Below are positions 1 through 10,304 of a DNA stretch of 64,000 bases, piece by piece. Below the pieces are notes generated by a model, which searched no databases, was not told the DNA's origin, and was given only the letters and a program-made list of their open reading frames with translations. Position 1 is the stretch's first letter. Each line of letters opens with the position of its first letter. The stretch covers positions 62,001 to 126,000 of the forward strand of contig JAHWKY010000004.1 of the NCBI GenBank assembly GCA_019347575.1. Direction: 5' to 3'. The DNA is from Actinomycetota bacterium. GTDB taxonomy: Bacteria > Actinomycetota > Nitriliruptoria > Nitriliruptorales > Nitriliruptoraceae. Both the position numbers and the translations under genes were made by a program.

Positions 1-859
1 TCGCGGCGAGGATGAGCGCCGCCCCGACGCCCTCCCGCAGCCCGAAGACCTCGCGCTCGAGCCCCGTGATGCCCAACGCGATCAGCAGGGGCACGCCCAG
101 CCACGCCGTGGCCCAGGCGAAGACGGGCTCCATCACGAGGATGATCGCGGCACGCGTCGGCGGCAGGACGGCTTGAGCCGCCGTCTGGACGGCGAAGGCG
201 ATCGCCGACGCGAACACCGCGGTGAAGACGACCGCGGCCCACACGTAGAGGTCGGACGTCAGCCAGGGGTGATCCGACGTCGTGGCGACGTCCTGCACGA
301 TCCCGCCCACCGCGTGCAGCAGGGCGCCGACGCCGAGCTGGACCGTCGCCAGCGCCGCTGCGTCGTACCGGTGGCTCCACAGTCCGAGACCGACGATGTG
401 GAAGGCGAACGCGATCGCACACAGCAGCACGAGTCCGTCGCCGAGGCCCGGGACCAGCGACCCCTCGAGCGACAGCAGGCCGAGCCCGAGGAACGACAGC
501 AGCGCACTCGCCGACGCGGTCGCTCCTGGAGGCTCGCGCACGACGAGCGCCTGGAGCAGCGGAGTGAACACGACGAACATGCCGGTGATGAAGCCGGCCT
601 TCGCTGCCGTGGTGAGCTGCAGACCGAACGTCTGGAAGGCGTAGCCGCTCCACAGCGCCACCCCGAGGAGGGCGCCGTGCCACAACCCCGAGCGGCCGAG
701 CCGCCGCAGGCGAGGTCCGGCCACGAGCGCGAGTGCGACGGTCGCGATCGCGAACCGCCAGGCGTTGAAGACGAAGACCGGGAGGCGGTCCACGGCCTCC
801 TTGACGACGACGAACGTCGCGCCCCAGACGAACGTGATCGCGATGAGCGCGAGGGTCAT
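1..859 (-). CDS. EamA/DMT-family transporter, C-terminus cut by window edge
   Basis: This is a multi-pass inner-membrane transporter of the drug/metabolite (EamA) type; the substrate is unknown. Read on the minus strand from ATG 859 it gives an open frame of about 286 residues that runs off the window. The start TLALIAITFVWGATFVVVKE is the typical first EamA helix, with the conserved W-G-x-T/S-F and a Lys-Glu after it. It is followed by a second repeat with GFITGMFVVFTPLLQAL and, near the visible end, AAIILVMEPVFAWATAWLG, the conserved E-P-V of the second EamA half. A TTG at 880 is a possible alternative start; ATG 859 lies 22 bases behind the kinase stop, so the gene may share its transcript. 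The family is clear, the transported compound is not. Confidence 0.85.
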   Translation of the reverse strand, partial: MTLALIAITFVWGATFVVVKEAVDRLPVFVFNAWRFAIATVALALVAGPRLRRLGRSGLWHGALLGVALWSGYAFQTFGLQLTTAAKAGFITGMFVVFTPLLQALVVREPPGATASASALLSFLGLGLLSLEGSLVPGLGDGLVLLCAIAFAFHIVGLGLWSHRYDAAALATVQLGVGALLHAVGGIVQDVATTSDHPWLTSDLYVWAAVVFTAVFASAIAFAVQTAAQAVLPPTRAAIILVMEPVFAWATAWLGVPLLIALGITGLEREVFGLREGVGAALILAA

Positions 860-881
860 CCTCGCCGCGCGCGAACCCAAG

Positions 882-2852
882 TCAGTCCCAGACGAAGATC
901 GTGACCTCGTCGCCCGCCTTCACCTTCTTGCCCGGTGCCGGATCCTGCTCGGCGACGACGCCCGGCGGTCGGAAGAACGCGCGGACCCGTTCCACCTCGA
1001 CCACGAGGTCGAGGCCCTGCAGGATCTCGAGCGCGCGCTCCTCGGTCTCGCCGCGCACCTCGGGCATGTCGAACTGCTTGGGCCCCAGCGAGACCGTGAG
1101 CTGGACCTGGTCACCGCGGAACAGGACGGCGCCAGGTTCCGGGTTCTGTTCCACGACCCACCCCTCGGGGACCTCCTGGTGGTTGACCTCGTCGACGACG
1201 ACGGCTTCGAGGCCGAGCGCCTCGAGCCGCTCGATGATGTCGTCACTCGGGGCGTTGAAGACGTCGGGAACGGTGATCGGCTCGCGTCCCCGGCTGATCA
1301 GCACCGTCACCGGCTCGCCCTCGCGTCCGACCGTGAACGCCGGTGGCAGCGTCCCGACCACCTGGTCCACGGGCACCGTCTCGCTGAAGGCGTCGCGGAC
1401 CTCGGGCTCGAACCCCGCCTCCCGGATCACGTCCAGCGCGGTCGCCTCGTCAGCGCCCGCGACCTGGGGCACCTCGGCGCGCCGTGGGCCGGCGGACAGC
1501 GTCAACGTGACCGTGCTCCCGCGACGGGCGCGGTCGGCGGGTTCGCTCTGCAGGACGTGATCCGCCGGGGTATCCGCTGAGTACACGTAGAGCGGCGCGA
1601 CGCGGACGTCGAAGCCGGCGGCCTCGAGCTCGGCGCGGGCGCTGTCGAGCGTGCCACCGGACACCTCCGGGACGTCCCGGAAGGGGGCGATCACGGTCGC
1701 CCACAGTCCACCCGCGACGAGCATGACGAGCAGTCCGATGAGCAGTGCGCGAGTGGCGATAACCACGGGGCGACGCGGCGGACGCAGCGCCTTGCGTCGC
1801 TTCCGCCGCTGCCGTCGGCTCGGGCCGGGCGCTCGGGCGTCGGGCTCGTCCGCCGTCCGCTTTCCCTTGCCCGGCTCAGACTCGTGGTCGCGGCGGCGGC
1901 GGGGCGCGGGGACCTCGGTGATGACCGACTCGGTCGGCAGCACGACGGTGTGGTGCTCGCCGTTGCGCAGGTCAACCGCGACGGGGCCCTCGGGGACCGC
2001 GGCGCCCAGAGCCTGCGCCAGTTCCCAGCCGTCGGCGAAACGATCGTCGGGGTCGGTGGCGGTCGCTCGCACGACTAGCGCATCGAGTGCCGGAGACACG
2101 CCGGCGATGTCGCGCGACGGTCGGGGGACCTCGTTGGCGATGTGCTGCAAGGCGGTCGCGGTAGGGGTCTCGCCCTGGAACGGCGTCTCGCCCACGATGG
2201 CCTCGTAGAGCACGACACCGAGGCTGTAGACGTCGGCGCGCGCATCGAGTTGAGCGCCGGCCACCGCCTCGGGGGCGACGTAGTGCGGGGAGCCGACGAT
2301 CACGTCGGAGCCGAACGTGCTGCCGCTCTCGGCTGCGGCGCGCGCCAGGCCGAAGTCGGCGAGCTTGACCGTACCGTTGGCCGCGAGCAGGACGTTCTCG
2401 GGCTTGACGTCCCGGTGGATCATGCCGCGGTCGTGGGCGGCGGACAGCGCGGTGGCGACGGGGCCGATCAGGGAGAGGATCTCGCGGGCGGTCAACCGCC
2501 CGCGCATGCGCAGCACGTCGCGCAGGCTCATCCCCACCACCAGCTCCATCACGAGGTAGGTGGTCTCGTCGGTCTCGCCCCAGTCGTAGACCGCGACGAT
2601 GTTGGGATGGTTCAGGGCAGCCGCGGCTCGCGCCTCCCGCCGGAACCGGTCGAGGAAGGCGGGGTCATCCGCGAGATGGGGGTGGAGGATCTTGATGGCG
2701 ACGTCCCGCTCGAGGACCTGGTCGTGCCCACGGTGCACCGTCGCCATGCCTCCGCTGGCGAGCTTGTCGATGATGCGGTAGCGACCACCGAGGAGCTCGC
2801 TGGTCGCGCCGGCGGTGCCGCCGGAGGAGGAGGGGGAGCGGGCGTCAGGCAC
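882..2852 (-). CDS. pknB: PASTA-domain Ser/Thr protein kinase (PknB/Stk type)
   Basis: A 656-residue membrane kinase that phosphorylates cell-wall and division proteins in response to muropeptides in this family. The kinase domain covers about residues 24-280: glycine loop LASGGMATV, Lys54 in VAIK, catalytic Asp148 in [11 protein letters not shown] Asp167 and an APE motif. A basic, Pro-rich juxtamembrane stretch and one membrane helix (about 358-385) follow. Four extracellular PASTA repeats fill residues 388-656 up to the end, as in mycobacterial PknB. The start is GTG 2852, three bases after the stop of the upstream lipoprotein, so translation is probably coupled. Unlike the usual actinobacterial arrangement it is not beside pbpA, rodA or a phosphatase here. 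No key residue is missing. Confidence 0.96.
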   Translation of the reverse strand: MPDARSPSSSGGTAGATSELLGGRYRIIDKLASGGMATVHRGHDQVLERDVAIKILHPHLADDPAFLDRFRREARAAAALNHPNIVAVYDWGETDETTYLVMELVVGMSLRDVLRMRGRLTAREILSLIGPVATALSAAHDRGMIHRDVKPENVLLAANGTVKLADFGLARAAAESGSTFGSDVIVGSPHYVAPEAVAGAQLDARADVYSLGVVLYEAIVGETPFQGETPTATALQHIANEVPRPSRDIAGVSPALDALVVRATATDPDDRFADGWELAQALGAAVPEGPVAVDLRNGEHHTVVLPTESVITEVPAPRRRRDHESEPGKGKRTADEPDARAPGPSRRQRRKRRKALRPPRRPVVIATRALLIGLLVMLVAGGLWATVIAPFRDVPEVSGGTLDSARAELEAAGFDVRVAPLYVYSADTPADHVLQSEPADRARRGSTVTLTLSAGPRRAEVPQVAGADEATALDVIREAGFEPEVRDAFSETVPVDQVVGTLPPAFTVGREGEPVTVLISRGREPITVPDVFNAPSDDIIERLEALGLEAVVVDEVNHQEVPEGWVVEQNPEPGAVLFRGDQVQLTVSLGPKQFDMPEVRGETEERALEILQGLDLVVEVERVRAFFRPPGVVAEQDPAPGKKVKAGDEVTIFVWD

Positions 2853-2855
2853 GCA

Positions 2856-3305
2856 TCAGCCGCCGTGGTCTTCGACGTGGTTCTCGAACTGCGTTCGCAG
2901 CAGGGCGTGATCGTCAGCGAGCTGCTGCAGCTCCGCGCGGAGCGTGTCGAGGGTCGTCTGGACCGTCTGCAGCACCGACTCGAGGTTGCTCAGGGCAGCC
3001 AACTGTTCGGCGTCACCGTCCTCGCGAGCGGTTCGCTCCTCGTCAAGTCGTGTCGTGAGATCGCTGAGCGTCGTCTCGAGCGCGGTCAGACGCTCGTCGA
3101 GACCCGCGAGGACCTGCTCGTCGTCGTTGCCGACCGCCCCGAGTGCCGCTTCGAGGTCCGCGATGCGGTCGCGGAGCGCCGTCTGGGCCTGGGCTTGGGC
3201 GTCGAGGTCGTCCTGGAACCGGGACACGTCGGCATCGCCGCCGCCGCACGCGCTGAGCAGGAGCGCGGACGTCAACGTCGCGGTGGTCAGGCGGGATGGG
3301 GTCAT
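2856..3305 (-). CDS. Coiled-coil lipoprotein, unknown function
   Basis: A 149-residue predicted lipoprotein: a short basic start, a hydrophobic stretch and the lipobox LLSAC at about residues 16-20, followed by Gly-Gly-Gly. The mature part is almost entirely heptad-like (repeated Leu/Ala with charged residues, e.g. LAALSNLESVLQTVQTTLDTL), so it should form a long coiled coil outside the membrane. The start is ATG 3305. Its stop lies three bases before the PASTA kinase, and the two very probably form an operon. I infer that it could be an extracytoplasmic partner of the kinase or a spacer protein of the envelope; no family is recognised. Confidence 0.75.
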   Translation of the reverse strand: MTPSRLTTATLTSALLLSACGGGDADVSRFQDDLDAQAQAQTALRDRIADLEAALGAVGNDDEQVLAGLDERLTALETTLSDLTTRLDEERTAREDGDAEQLAALSNLESVLQTVQTTLDTLRAELQQLADDHALLRTQFENHVEDHGG

Positions 3306-3368
3306 GACGGCACGAGACTACCCTGGTCCGTGGATGGGACATCTCAGCGCACACGGCGAGGAGCGAGC

Positions 3369-3719
3369 GTGGTCGGCAACGGTGACCGCTCGACTGCGCT
3401 GGCTGAAGAGCTGAGCGATCTGGGGTTCGTCCGTCAGGGTGAGTCTCGGCGTGGCGGCACGATGTGGGAACTGGTGTTCAACTCCTACCTCACGTTCACG
3501 CTGCACGACTACGGGGACCACGTGGTGCTGACCTGGCGCTTCGAACTCGGCGACTACCTCCTCACACGCGGCCTGCAGGTCGGTGCCGGCGAGACGAGCT
3601 TCCAGGAGCTGTACCCGCAGCGGGACAGCCGATTGGAGCGCGAGCCCGACGCGCTCCGTGCTGAGATCACCCGCGTGCTCTCGACCCTCCGTTTCGACCT
3701 CGCCGATCCCGCGCTCTGA
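3369..3719 (+). CDS. Hypothetical protein, about 116 aa
   Basis: A small soluble protein with no recognised family. I choose GTG 3369 because GAGGAG lies 5-6 bases upstream; the open frame continues further upstream only as antisense to the lipoprotein and kinase. The centre (MWELVFNSYLTFTLHDYGDH, then a V-V-L-T-W-R-F-E-L stretch) looks like antiparallel beta-strands, and the C-terminus contains a charged helix ending LADPAL. It is divergent to the lipoprotein gene and is followed by the TPP riboswitch, so it probably forms its own unit. Confidence 0.6.
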   Translation: MVGNGDRSTALAEELSDLGFVRQGESRRGGTMWELVFNSYLTFTLHDYGDHVVLTWRFELGDYLLTRGLQVGAGETSFQELYPQRDSRLEREPDALRAEITRVLSTLRFDLADPAL

Positions 3720-3786
3720 CGCCGACCCGCCGCCCGGAGGAACGGTCCGGCACCCTGCGATGGTCGTCCTCGGCCGGTACCGTGGA

Positions 3787-3882
3787 GGGTGCACGGGAGC
3801 CCTCGAACGCAGGGCTGAGAGGGCGGCAGCGGGCCGCCGACCGTCGAACCTGATCCGGCTCGTACCGGCGGAGGGAGCACCC
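3787..3882 (+). ncRNA. TPP (THI-box) riboswitch
   Basis: Aptamer ahead of the thiamine genes. P1 is closed by GGGTGC (3787-3792) pairing with GCACCC (3877-3882). The conserved core is present: GGGAGCCC, then GGGCTGAGAGG, then GAACCTGATC and the P4/P5 part with CGTACCGGCGGAGGGA. The purine block GGAGGG at 3870-3875 is the only good ribosome binding site for thiO, whose GTG lies 11 bases further on. This suggests translational control, with ligand-bound P1 and P5 hiding the ribosome binding site. No terminator hairpin with a T-run is visible. Confidence 0.95.
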
Positions 3883-3886
3883 GACC

Positions 3887-5040
3887 GTGGATCGTGGCAC
3901 CAGGACACCCACCTTCAGGGGTACCGACGTTGCGGTCGTCGGGGCGGGGGTCATCGGACTCGGCGTCGCGTGGCGGCTCGGGCAGCGCGGTGCCCGGGTC
4001 ACCTTGATCGATCCCACGCCGGGGCGTGGCGCCTCCTGGGCTGCGGCGGGGATGTTGGCGCCCGTCACGGAGGTGCACTTCGGCGAGGAGACCTTGCTCG
4101 AGCTGAACCTGGCCTCGCAACGGCGCTGGCCAGCCTTCGCCCAGGAGCTGGCAGACGTCGCCGATCGCCCGTCGGGCTACCGCGAGTCGGGGACCATCCT
4201 CGTGGCTCGCGATCGCGATGACGTCGCGGCGATCGACCGCCTCACGGCCTTCCAGCGCGAGCTGGGTCTGCAGGTCGAGCGGCTCACCTCCCGCGAGCTG
4301 CGGCAGCTCGAGCCGTTCCTCGCCCCGACCGTGGTCGGCGGTTCCTACGTGCCTGGCGACCACCAGGTGGACAACCGTGCACTCATCGAGGCGCTGATCG
4401 TCGCGTGCGAACGCACCGGTGTCGTCTTCGAGCACCACATGGCGGTCGGGATCGCACACCGCGGTGAGTGTGCCACCGGCGTCAGGTTGCTGGACGGCCG
4501 CCTGATCGCGGCCGACGTGACCGTGCTCGCCGCCGGGCACGCCAGCGCGTCGCTCGAGGGTCTGCCGCCGGCCTGGCTGCCTGTGCGGGCGGTGAAGGGA
4601 CAGCTGTTGCACCTCTCCGGCCCGGAGGGCCTCGCGCCCTCCGCGCGCAGCATCCGCAGCCTCGATGTCTACGTCGTCGCTCGCGGTGACGGTCGTCTGG
4701 TCGTCGGGGCGACGATGGAGGAACGTGGCGACGACACGTCGGTTACCGCCGGAGCGGTGCTCGACCTGCTGAGGTACGCCTACGAGCTGCTACCTGGCCT
4801 GGCCGAGCTGGAGTTCTCCGAGGCGACGGCGGGCTTGCGGCCGGGAACGCCCGACAACGCCCCGTTGCTCGGCCGCGGCCACCTTGACGGCCTGATCGTG
4901 GCGACCGGCCACTTCCGCAACGGGATCCTGCTCGGCCCCGTGACCGCGGACAGCATCGCCGAGCTCGTCGCGACCGGCTCCGTGCCCGACGTCATCGCTC
5001 CTTTCGACCCCCACCGCTTCGTCCGTGAGGAGGTGGCGGG

Positions 5041-5044
<4 letters not shown>
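3887..5044 (+). CDS. thiO: Glycine oxidase ThiO
   Basis: FAD-dependent oxidase that converts glycine to the dehydroglycine (iminoacetate) needed for the thiazole half of thiamine. It has 385 residues. The dinucleotide-binding motif VAVVGAGVIGLGVAWRLG is near residues 14-31, followed by an acidic residue after the second strand and the family motif GRGASWAAAGMLAP. The C-terminus has the DAO-type signature GLRPGTPDNAPLLG and ATGHFRNGILLGPVTA that closes over the flavin. It starts at GTG 3887 only four bases after the riboswitch, from which its ribosome binding site is borrowed. It overlaps thiS by 4 bases. Confidence 0.95.
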
Positions 5045-6369
<1,325 letters not shown>

Positions 6370-6373
<4 letters not shown>

Positions 6374-7053
6374 GCGAGCCCTTCCCGAGCCTGTCCGCGA
6401 CGGGTACGCGGCGTCAGGCTCGGCTCGCGGACGCGCGACTCTACGTGGCGACCGATGCGCGCCGCGACCGTGGTGACCTCGAGGAGTTCCTCGACGCCAT
6501 CTGCGACGCCAGCGTGGACATCATCCAGCTGCGCGACAAGACCGCAACGGAGGACGAGCTGCGGGCGGCGTCCGACGCCTTCCGGCGGGTGGCTGAGCGC
6601 CGCGGGGCGCTGTTCATCCTCAACGATCTCCCAGGTCTCGCCGTGCAGGTCGGTGCCGATGGCGTGCACCTGGGCCAGGAGGACGTCCACCCCGATCACG
6701 CCCGGAGCGTGGTCGGTCCCGATCTGCTGATCGGCCGGTCGACGCACGACGTTGCGCAGATCGACGCGACCGCTGACGAGGACGTCGACTACTTCGCCGT
6801 CGGGCCAGTCCACGCGACGCCGACCAAGGCGGGGCGTCCGGCAACCGGCCTGCAGCCCCTGCGGCACGCCGATCGGCACGCGAGCCATCCTTGGTTCGCG
6901 ATCGGAGGCCTCGACGACGAGACCGTCGGGCCGGTGCTCGACGCCGGGGCGCGCCGCATCGTGGTCGTACGTGCTGTCTGCGACGCTGACGATCCGGCGG
7001 ACGCCTGCTGGCGGCTGCGTCGAGCGCTCGCCACCTACCACCTGGATACCTAG
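6370..7053 (+). CDS. thiE: Thiamine-phosphate synthase ThiE
   Basis: Joins the pyrimidine diphosphate and thiazole phosphate moieties to thiamine monophosphate. It has 227 residues and a TIM-barrel. Family motifs in order: [18 protein letters not shown] (diphosphate/Mg binding), [56 protein letters not shown] (the G-P-x-x-x-T-x-T-K loop) and [20 protein letters not shown]. The start is GTG 6370, overlapping the preceding membrane gene; the 15 residues before the barrel are a non-conserved extension. Last gene of the riboswitch-controlled operon; thiC, thiD, thiF and thiL are not in the window. Confidence 0.95.
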
Positions 7054-7091
7054 GCCGGAGGAGGTGCCGCGGCCGCCCATGGCGAATAGAG

Positions 7092-7117
7092 GTGCTCAAG
7101 TAGCGAAGCGGTAGCAC
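7092..7117 (+). repeat. 26-nt dispersed hairpin repeat, copy 1
   Basis: Begins GTGCTCAAG, has the core AGCGAAGCGG and ends GTAGCAC. The ends GTGC and GCAC pair, and an inner TAGCG/CGGTA stem closes an AAG loop with one G-G mismatch. It lies in the gap between thiE and the protease gene, 13 bases before the protease ATG and on its coding strand. Same family as 25145-25302, 31718-31743, 51366-51391 and 57658-57683. Confidence 0.85.
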
Positions 7118-7130
7118 AGAAAGATCGGCC

Positions 7131-8684
7131 ATGAGACGACTTCTCCTTACCTGCGTGGCCCTCACCCTGCTGGTGGCCGCCGCGCCCGCCGCCGACTCAG
7201 GCACGGACCGCGATGTCACCGACGTCGCTGCGCAGCTCCTCGCCGAGCACGGTGACCGCCTCGGGGTGGATGCCGCGGCGTTCACGCTCGACCTGGTCCG
7301 CACCAGCCCGATCGGCACCCACGTGCGCGGTCGCCAGATCCGTGACGGCGTCCCCGTCGCAGAGACCTTCGCCGCGGTCCACCTGCTGGACGACGGCACG
7401 GTGCTGGTCGATGCCCGCGCGACGGACGCGACCGGCGAGCCTGCCCGCGGGGCCGTGCTCGCCGCCGACGCGGAGCGTGCAGCGCTCGCGACGCTCGGTG
7501 CGGCGCAGCACGTCGTCGACGTCGCCACCGAGCGGACGTTGGTCGAGCGGGGCGCTCGTCTGCACGACACCTTCCGCGTGACCGTCCTCGCGCCGCGTGT
7601 CGCCGCCCGCGTCGACGTCGACGCCGCCACCGGCGAGGTGGTCGCGATCGACGACACGCGGACGTTCGCCGACGGCACCGCGAGCGTGTTCGATCCCAAC
7701 CCGGTCGTGACGCTGCAGGACAACAGCCTGCGTGAGTCCGGTGTCGATGTGTTCGGCGTCGACACCGACCTCAACGACGCCAGGCTGACGGCCGCACTCG
7801 TCGCGCTGCCGATCCGCGACGTCGACGTACCGCAGACGGTGGCGGGACGGCTGGTCGGACCGTGGGTCAGCGTTCAGGGCCCGGCCCCGTTGCCGCCGAC
7901 CCTCGACCTGGCGTTCACCCGCAACGACCCTCGGTTCGAGACGGCCATGGCGTACGCCCACCTCGATCGGCTCCAGCGCTACTTCCAGGATCTCGGCTTC
8001 ACCGACGTGAACGCCGAACCGCAGGACGTCTACACCCTGCCGATCCTGGGATTCGACAACAGCTTCTACCTGCCCGTGGGTGACCTCATCGCGTTCGGTG
8101 CCGGAGGGATCGACGACGCCGAGGACGCTGAGGTCATCGTGCACGAGTACGGCCACGCCGTGCAGCACGCCCAGGTGCCGGGATGGGGTGCCACCCACGA
8201 GGGCGGCGCCATGGGTGAGGCGTTCGGCGACTGGCTCGCTGCCGCCTACTACGCGCGGGAGGTCAGCGGGGGCTTCCAGGACGCCTGCGTCGCTGACTGG
8301 GACGCCGTCAGCTACTCGGGCGCGAACCCCCCGTGCCTGCGGCGCACCGATACCCAGAAGGTCTACCCGGGCGACATGACCAACAGCAGCGTCCACGCCG
8401 ACGGTGAGATCTGGTCGCGCTTCCTGTGGGACCTGCGCGAGGCTCTCGTGTCCGACGTCGAGATCGAGGAGCAGGAGCTCACGCCCGAGGAAGCCGCTGC
8501 GCTCCGCACGGACCGGTCGATCACGCTCGTCCTCGCGCACCACGAACTGCTGAGCCCGACGGCGACCTTCGCCGACGCGGTGGCGGCGCTGCGCGTGGCC
8601 GCGACCGCCCTCGGGCATCCCGAGTACGTACCGCTCATCGACGCCGCAGCGCAGGCCCGAGGCCTCCCACTCACGTCGGGGTGA
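7131..8684 (+). CDS. Secreted zinc metallopeptidase, thermolysin/fungalysin-like
   Basis: A 517-residue exported protease of the gluzincin clan. A signal peptide is clear (MRRLLLTCVALTLLVAAAPA, cut near 20). A propeptide resembling an FTP/PepSY region follows to about residue 190. The zinc site is H-E-Y-G-H in EVIVHEYGHAVQHA (about residue 336) with the third ligand Glu in GEAFGDWLAAAYY about 25 residues later. The later region IWSRFLWDLREAL resembles the C-terminal helical lobe of M4/M36 enzymes. It probably digests external peptides or matures wall proteins. The start ATG 7131 follows a hairpin repeat and has no clear ribosome binding site, only AGAAAGA. Confidence 0.88.
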   Translation: MRRLLLTCVALTLLVAAAPAADSGTDRDVTDVAAQLLAEHGDRLGVDAAAFTLDLVRTSPIGTHVRGRQIRDGVPVAETFAAVHLLDDGTVLVDARATDATGEPARGAVLAADAERAALATLGAAQHVVDVATERTLVERGARLHDTFRVTVLAPRVAARVDVDAATGEVVAIDDTRTFADGTASVFDPNPVVTLQDNSLRESGVDVFGVDTDLNDARLTAALVALPIRDVDVPQTVAGRLVGPWVSVQGPAPLPPTLDLAFTRNDPRFETAMAYAHLDRLQRYFQDLGFTDVNAEPQDVYTLPILGFDNSFYLPVGDLIAFGAGGIDDAEDAEVIVHEYGHAVQHAQVPGWGATHEGGAMGEAFGDWLAAAYYAREVSGGFQDACVADWDAVSYSGANPPCLRRTDTQKVYPGDMTNSSVHADGEIWSRFLWDLREALVSDVEIEEQELTPEEAAALRTDRSITLVLAHHELLSPTATFADAVAALRVAATALGHPEYVPLIDAAAQARGLPLTSG

Positions 8685-8694
8685 TGGCGAGCGC

Positions 8695-9279
8695 TCAGCC
8701 GTGCCCCGGTGCGCTCGGTAGGTGTGCCTCGATGAACGACGCGATCACGTCCGCGTCCACCTCCTGGCAGGCCTGACGCACGCCCCACCCGTTCAGAACG
8801 AGCGGAGCGCCCTGGTCCCGCGCCGTGAAGGGGGTCACGGTCAGCGTGCCCTCGTGCTCCGTCGCCGCGAGCTGTTCGAGCTCCGTCACCTCGTCCGCGC
8901 CGAGCGTCGCCGGGTCGTAGCTCGCGACCATCTGTCCGACCTCGAGGGCGAGGACGATGCGGGGCTCGCTCAGCTCCTCGTCGGGCCCGAACACGCCCGT
9001 CTGCGGCGCCCCGCCCGCGTGCCAGCCCGAGGTGCCGGGGGTCGAGCTGTACGGGACCGGCGGGTCAGCACCTTCGAGCAGGTGGCCACCCTCTTGGAGG
9101 CTGGGGAACTCGGTTCCCGCGCAGCCGGTCGCCGGCGTCGGGGAAGCGGTCGCGGTGGCGGTCGGCGGGGGGGAGACCGCGGGCTGGGGGGACGTGTCGT
9201 CGGCCGCGGTCTGTCCTCCGTTGCCGCACGCCGAGAGGAGGGTCACGGTCAGCGCCGCGATGGTCAGGCGGCCTGTCAC
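8695..9279 (-). CDS. DUF3105 lipoprotein
   Basis: A 194-residue predicted lipoprotein. The hydrophobic start ends in the lipobox LLSAC (about residues 14-18), then a Pro/Thr/Ala-rich linker to about residue 50. The rest matches DUF3105: the hallmark PYSSTPGTSGWHAGGAPQTG (Ser-x-Pro-x-Thr-Ser-Gly-x-His) is clearly visible, and a downstream segment PLVLNGWGVRQACQEVDAD carries a Cys that may pair with Cys53. The function of DUF3105 is not known. It starts at GTG 9279 inside the stop of the thioredoxin-like gene (GTGA), so the two surface proteins are co-translated. I infer a shared redox or envelope role. Confidence 0.82.
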   Translation of the reverse strand: MTGRLTIAALTVTLLSACGNGGQTAADDTSPQPAVSPPPTATATASPTPATGCAGTEFPSLQEGGHLLEGADPPVPYSSTPGTSGWHAGGAPQTGVFGPDEELSEPRIVLALEVGQMVASYDPATLGADEVTELEQLAATEHEGTLTVTPFTARDQGAPLVLNGWGVRQACQEVDADVIASFIEAHLPSAPGHG

Positions 9280-10208
9280 AGGTTGGCCTCGACCGAGGCG
9301 ACGAGCAGGTCCGTCGCCACCGGCCCGTCGAACTTGTCGATGATCGTGCCGTCGCTGGCGATCACGAACGTCCAGGGCTCGGTCGGCAGCTGCAGCTCGG
9401 TGACCAGGTCCGTCGGCGTGTTGCCGGCGTCGACGAAGACCTCGTGGTGGAGGAACACCACGTCGTCGCGCGCCACGGCGTCCCGCGCCGCGAGCACGAC
9501 GTCGACCACCGGACCGCAGATGGCGGTCTGGCAGTACTTGGGCGTGGCGATCGTGATGACCACCGGCGAGCCTTCGGCGAGCGCTTGGTCCAGCGACACG
9601 CCGTGCATGCCGCAGTCAGGATCGCGCGTGCACAGCTCCTCCAGGTCACCGGGTTGCTCCTCGGTCGGGGTCGCGACCGATGGGAACGCGGTGCCGACCT
9701 GCAGGATGGGGGAGGTCTCGGGCGTCACGACGGTCAGAGGCACCACGCCTCCGTGGCTGCCGTCCGTGGTCCGCACGACCAGGTAGTGGGTGCCCGGTGC
9801 GGTGAACTCGCTCTCGAAGACGTAGATCCCCCGCTGGCCGAGTCCCTCGTCGTGGTACGTCGGCGTGACGGGCCCCTGCACGATGCTCTGCTCGGCGTCG
9901 TCGACCAGGAACACCTCGACCTGTGCCCCGGCCAGCGGAGTCTGGGTCTCGTCGAGCAAGCCGAACTGGAAGCGCCGTCCGCTGCCGGTCAGGATCTCGA
10001 AGCTCGCGACCAGCGGGGTGTAGTCCAGCGGAGCATCGACGCCCGCGGCGGCAGCGACCTGCTGGGTGATGTCGTTCTGCGAGGTCGTCGTCGGAGCTAC
10101 CGTGCCCGCGTCGCCAGGCGGGTCGTCGTCCCCGCCACACGCGGCGAGGATGGCGGTGGCGCTCGCACCTACGAGGAAGCGGCGTCGGGTCAACCGGGGC
10201 GTGGGCAT
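9276..10208 (-). CDS. Tat-exported thioredoxin-like lipoprotein
   Basis: A 310-residue surface protein. The N-terminus has a twin-arginine motif (TRRRFLVGASA) followed by the lipobox ILAAC, so it is probably exported folded and lipidated. Residues about 60-170 look like a beta-sandwich (VEVFLVDDAEQ and a YLVVRTTDGSHGG stretch). The C-terminal half is a thioredoxin-like fold with KYCQTAICGPVVDVVLAARD, where two Cys are four apart and followed by Gly-Pro, and a final EPWTFVIASDGTIIDKFDG strand-turn-strand typical of TlpA/Sco proteins. Cys-x4-Cys rather than Cys-x2-Cys is unusual. It overlaps the DUF3105 gene by 4 bases. Confidence 0.83.
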   Translation of the reverse strand: MPTPRLTRRRFLVGASATAILAACGGDDDPPGDAGTVAPTTTSQNDITQQVAAAAGVDAPLDYTPLVASFEILTGSGRRFQFGLLDETQTPLAGAQVEVFLVDDAEQSIVQGPVTPTYHDEGLGQRGIYVFESEFTAPGTHYLVVRTTDGSHGGVVPLTVVTPETSPILQVGTAFPSVATPTEEQPGDLEELCTRDPDCGMHGVSLDQALAEGSPVVITIATPKYCQTAICGPVVDVVLAARDAVARDDVVFLHHEVFVDAGNTPTDLVTELQLPTEPWTFVIASDGTIIDKFDGPVATDLLVASVEANL

Positions 10209-10304
10209 CGGGGGCTGCTCCGTTAGGTGGGCGAGGGACCGAGCGTCGGCGTACGAGGGTAACCAGCGCTGGAGTCAGAACGAGCGTCGCGACTCCGAGG
10301 TTCC

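Noticed and set aside
2142-3368. Long plus-strand open frame over the kinase and lipoprotein
   Set aside because: It is antisense to two well-supported genes and low-complexity; only its last 116 codons (from 3369) are independent.
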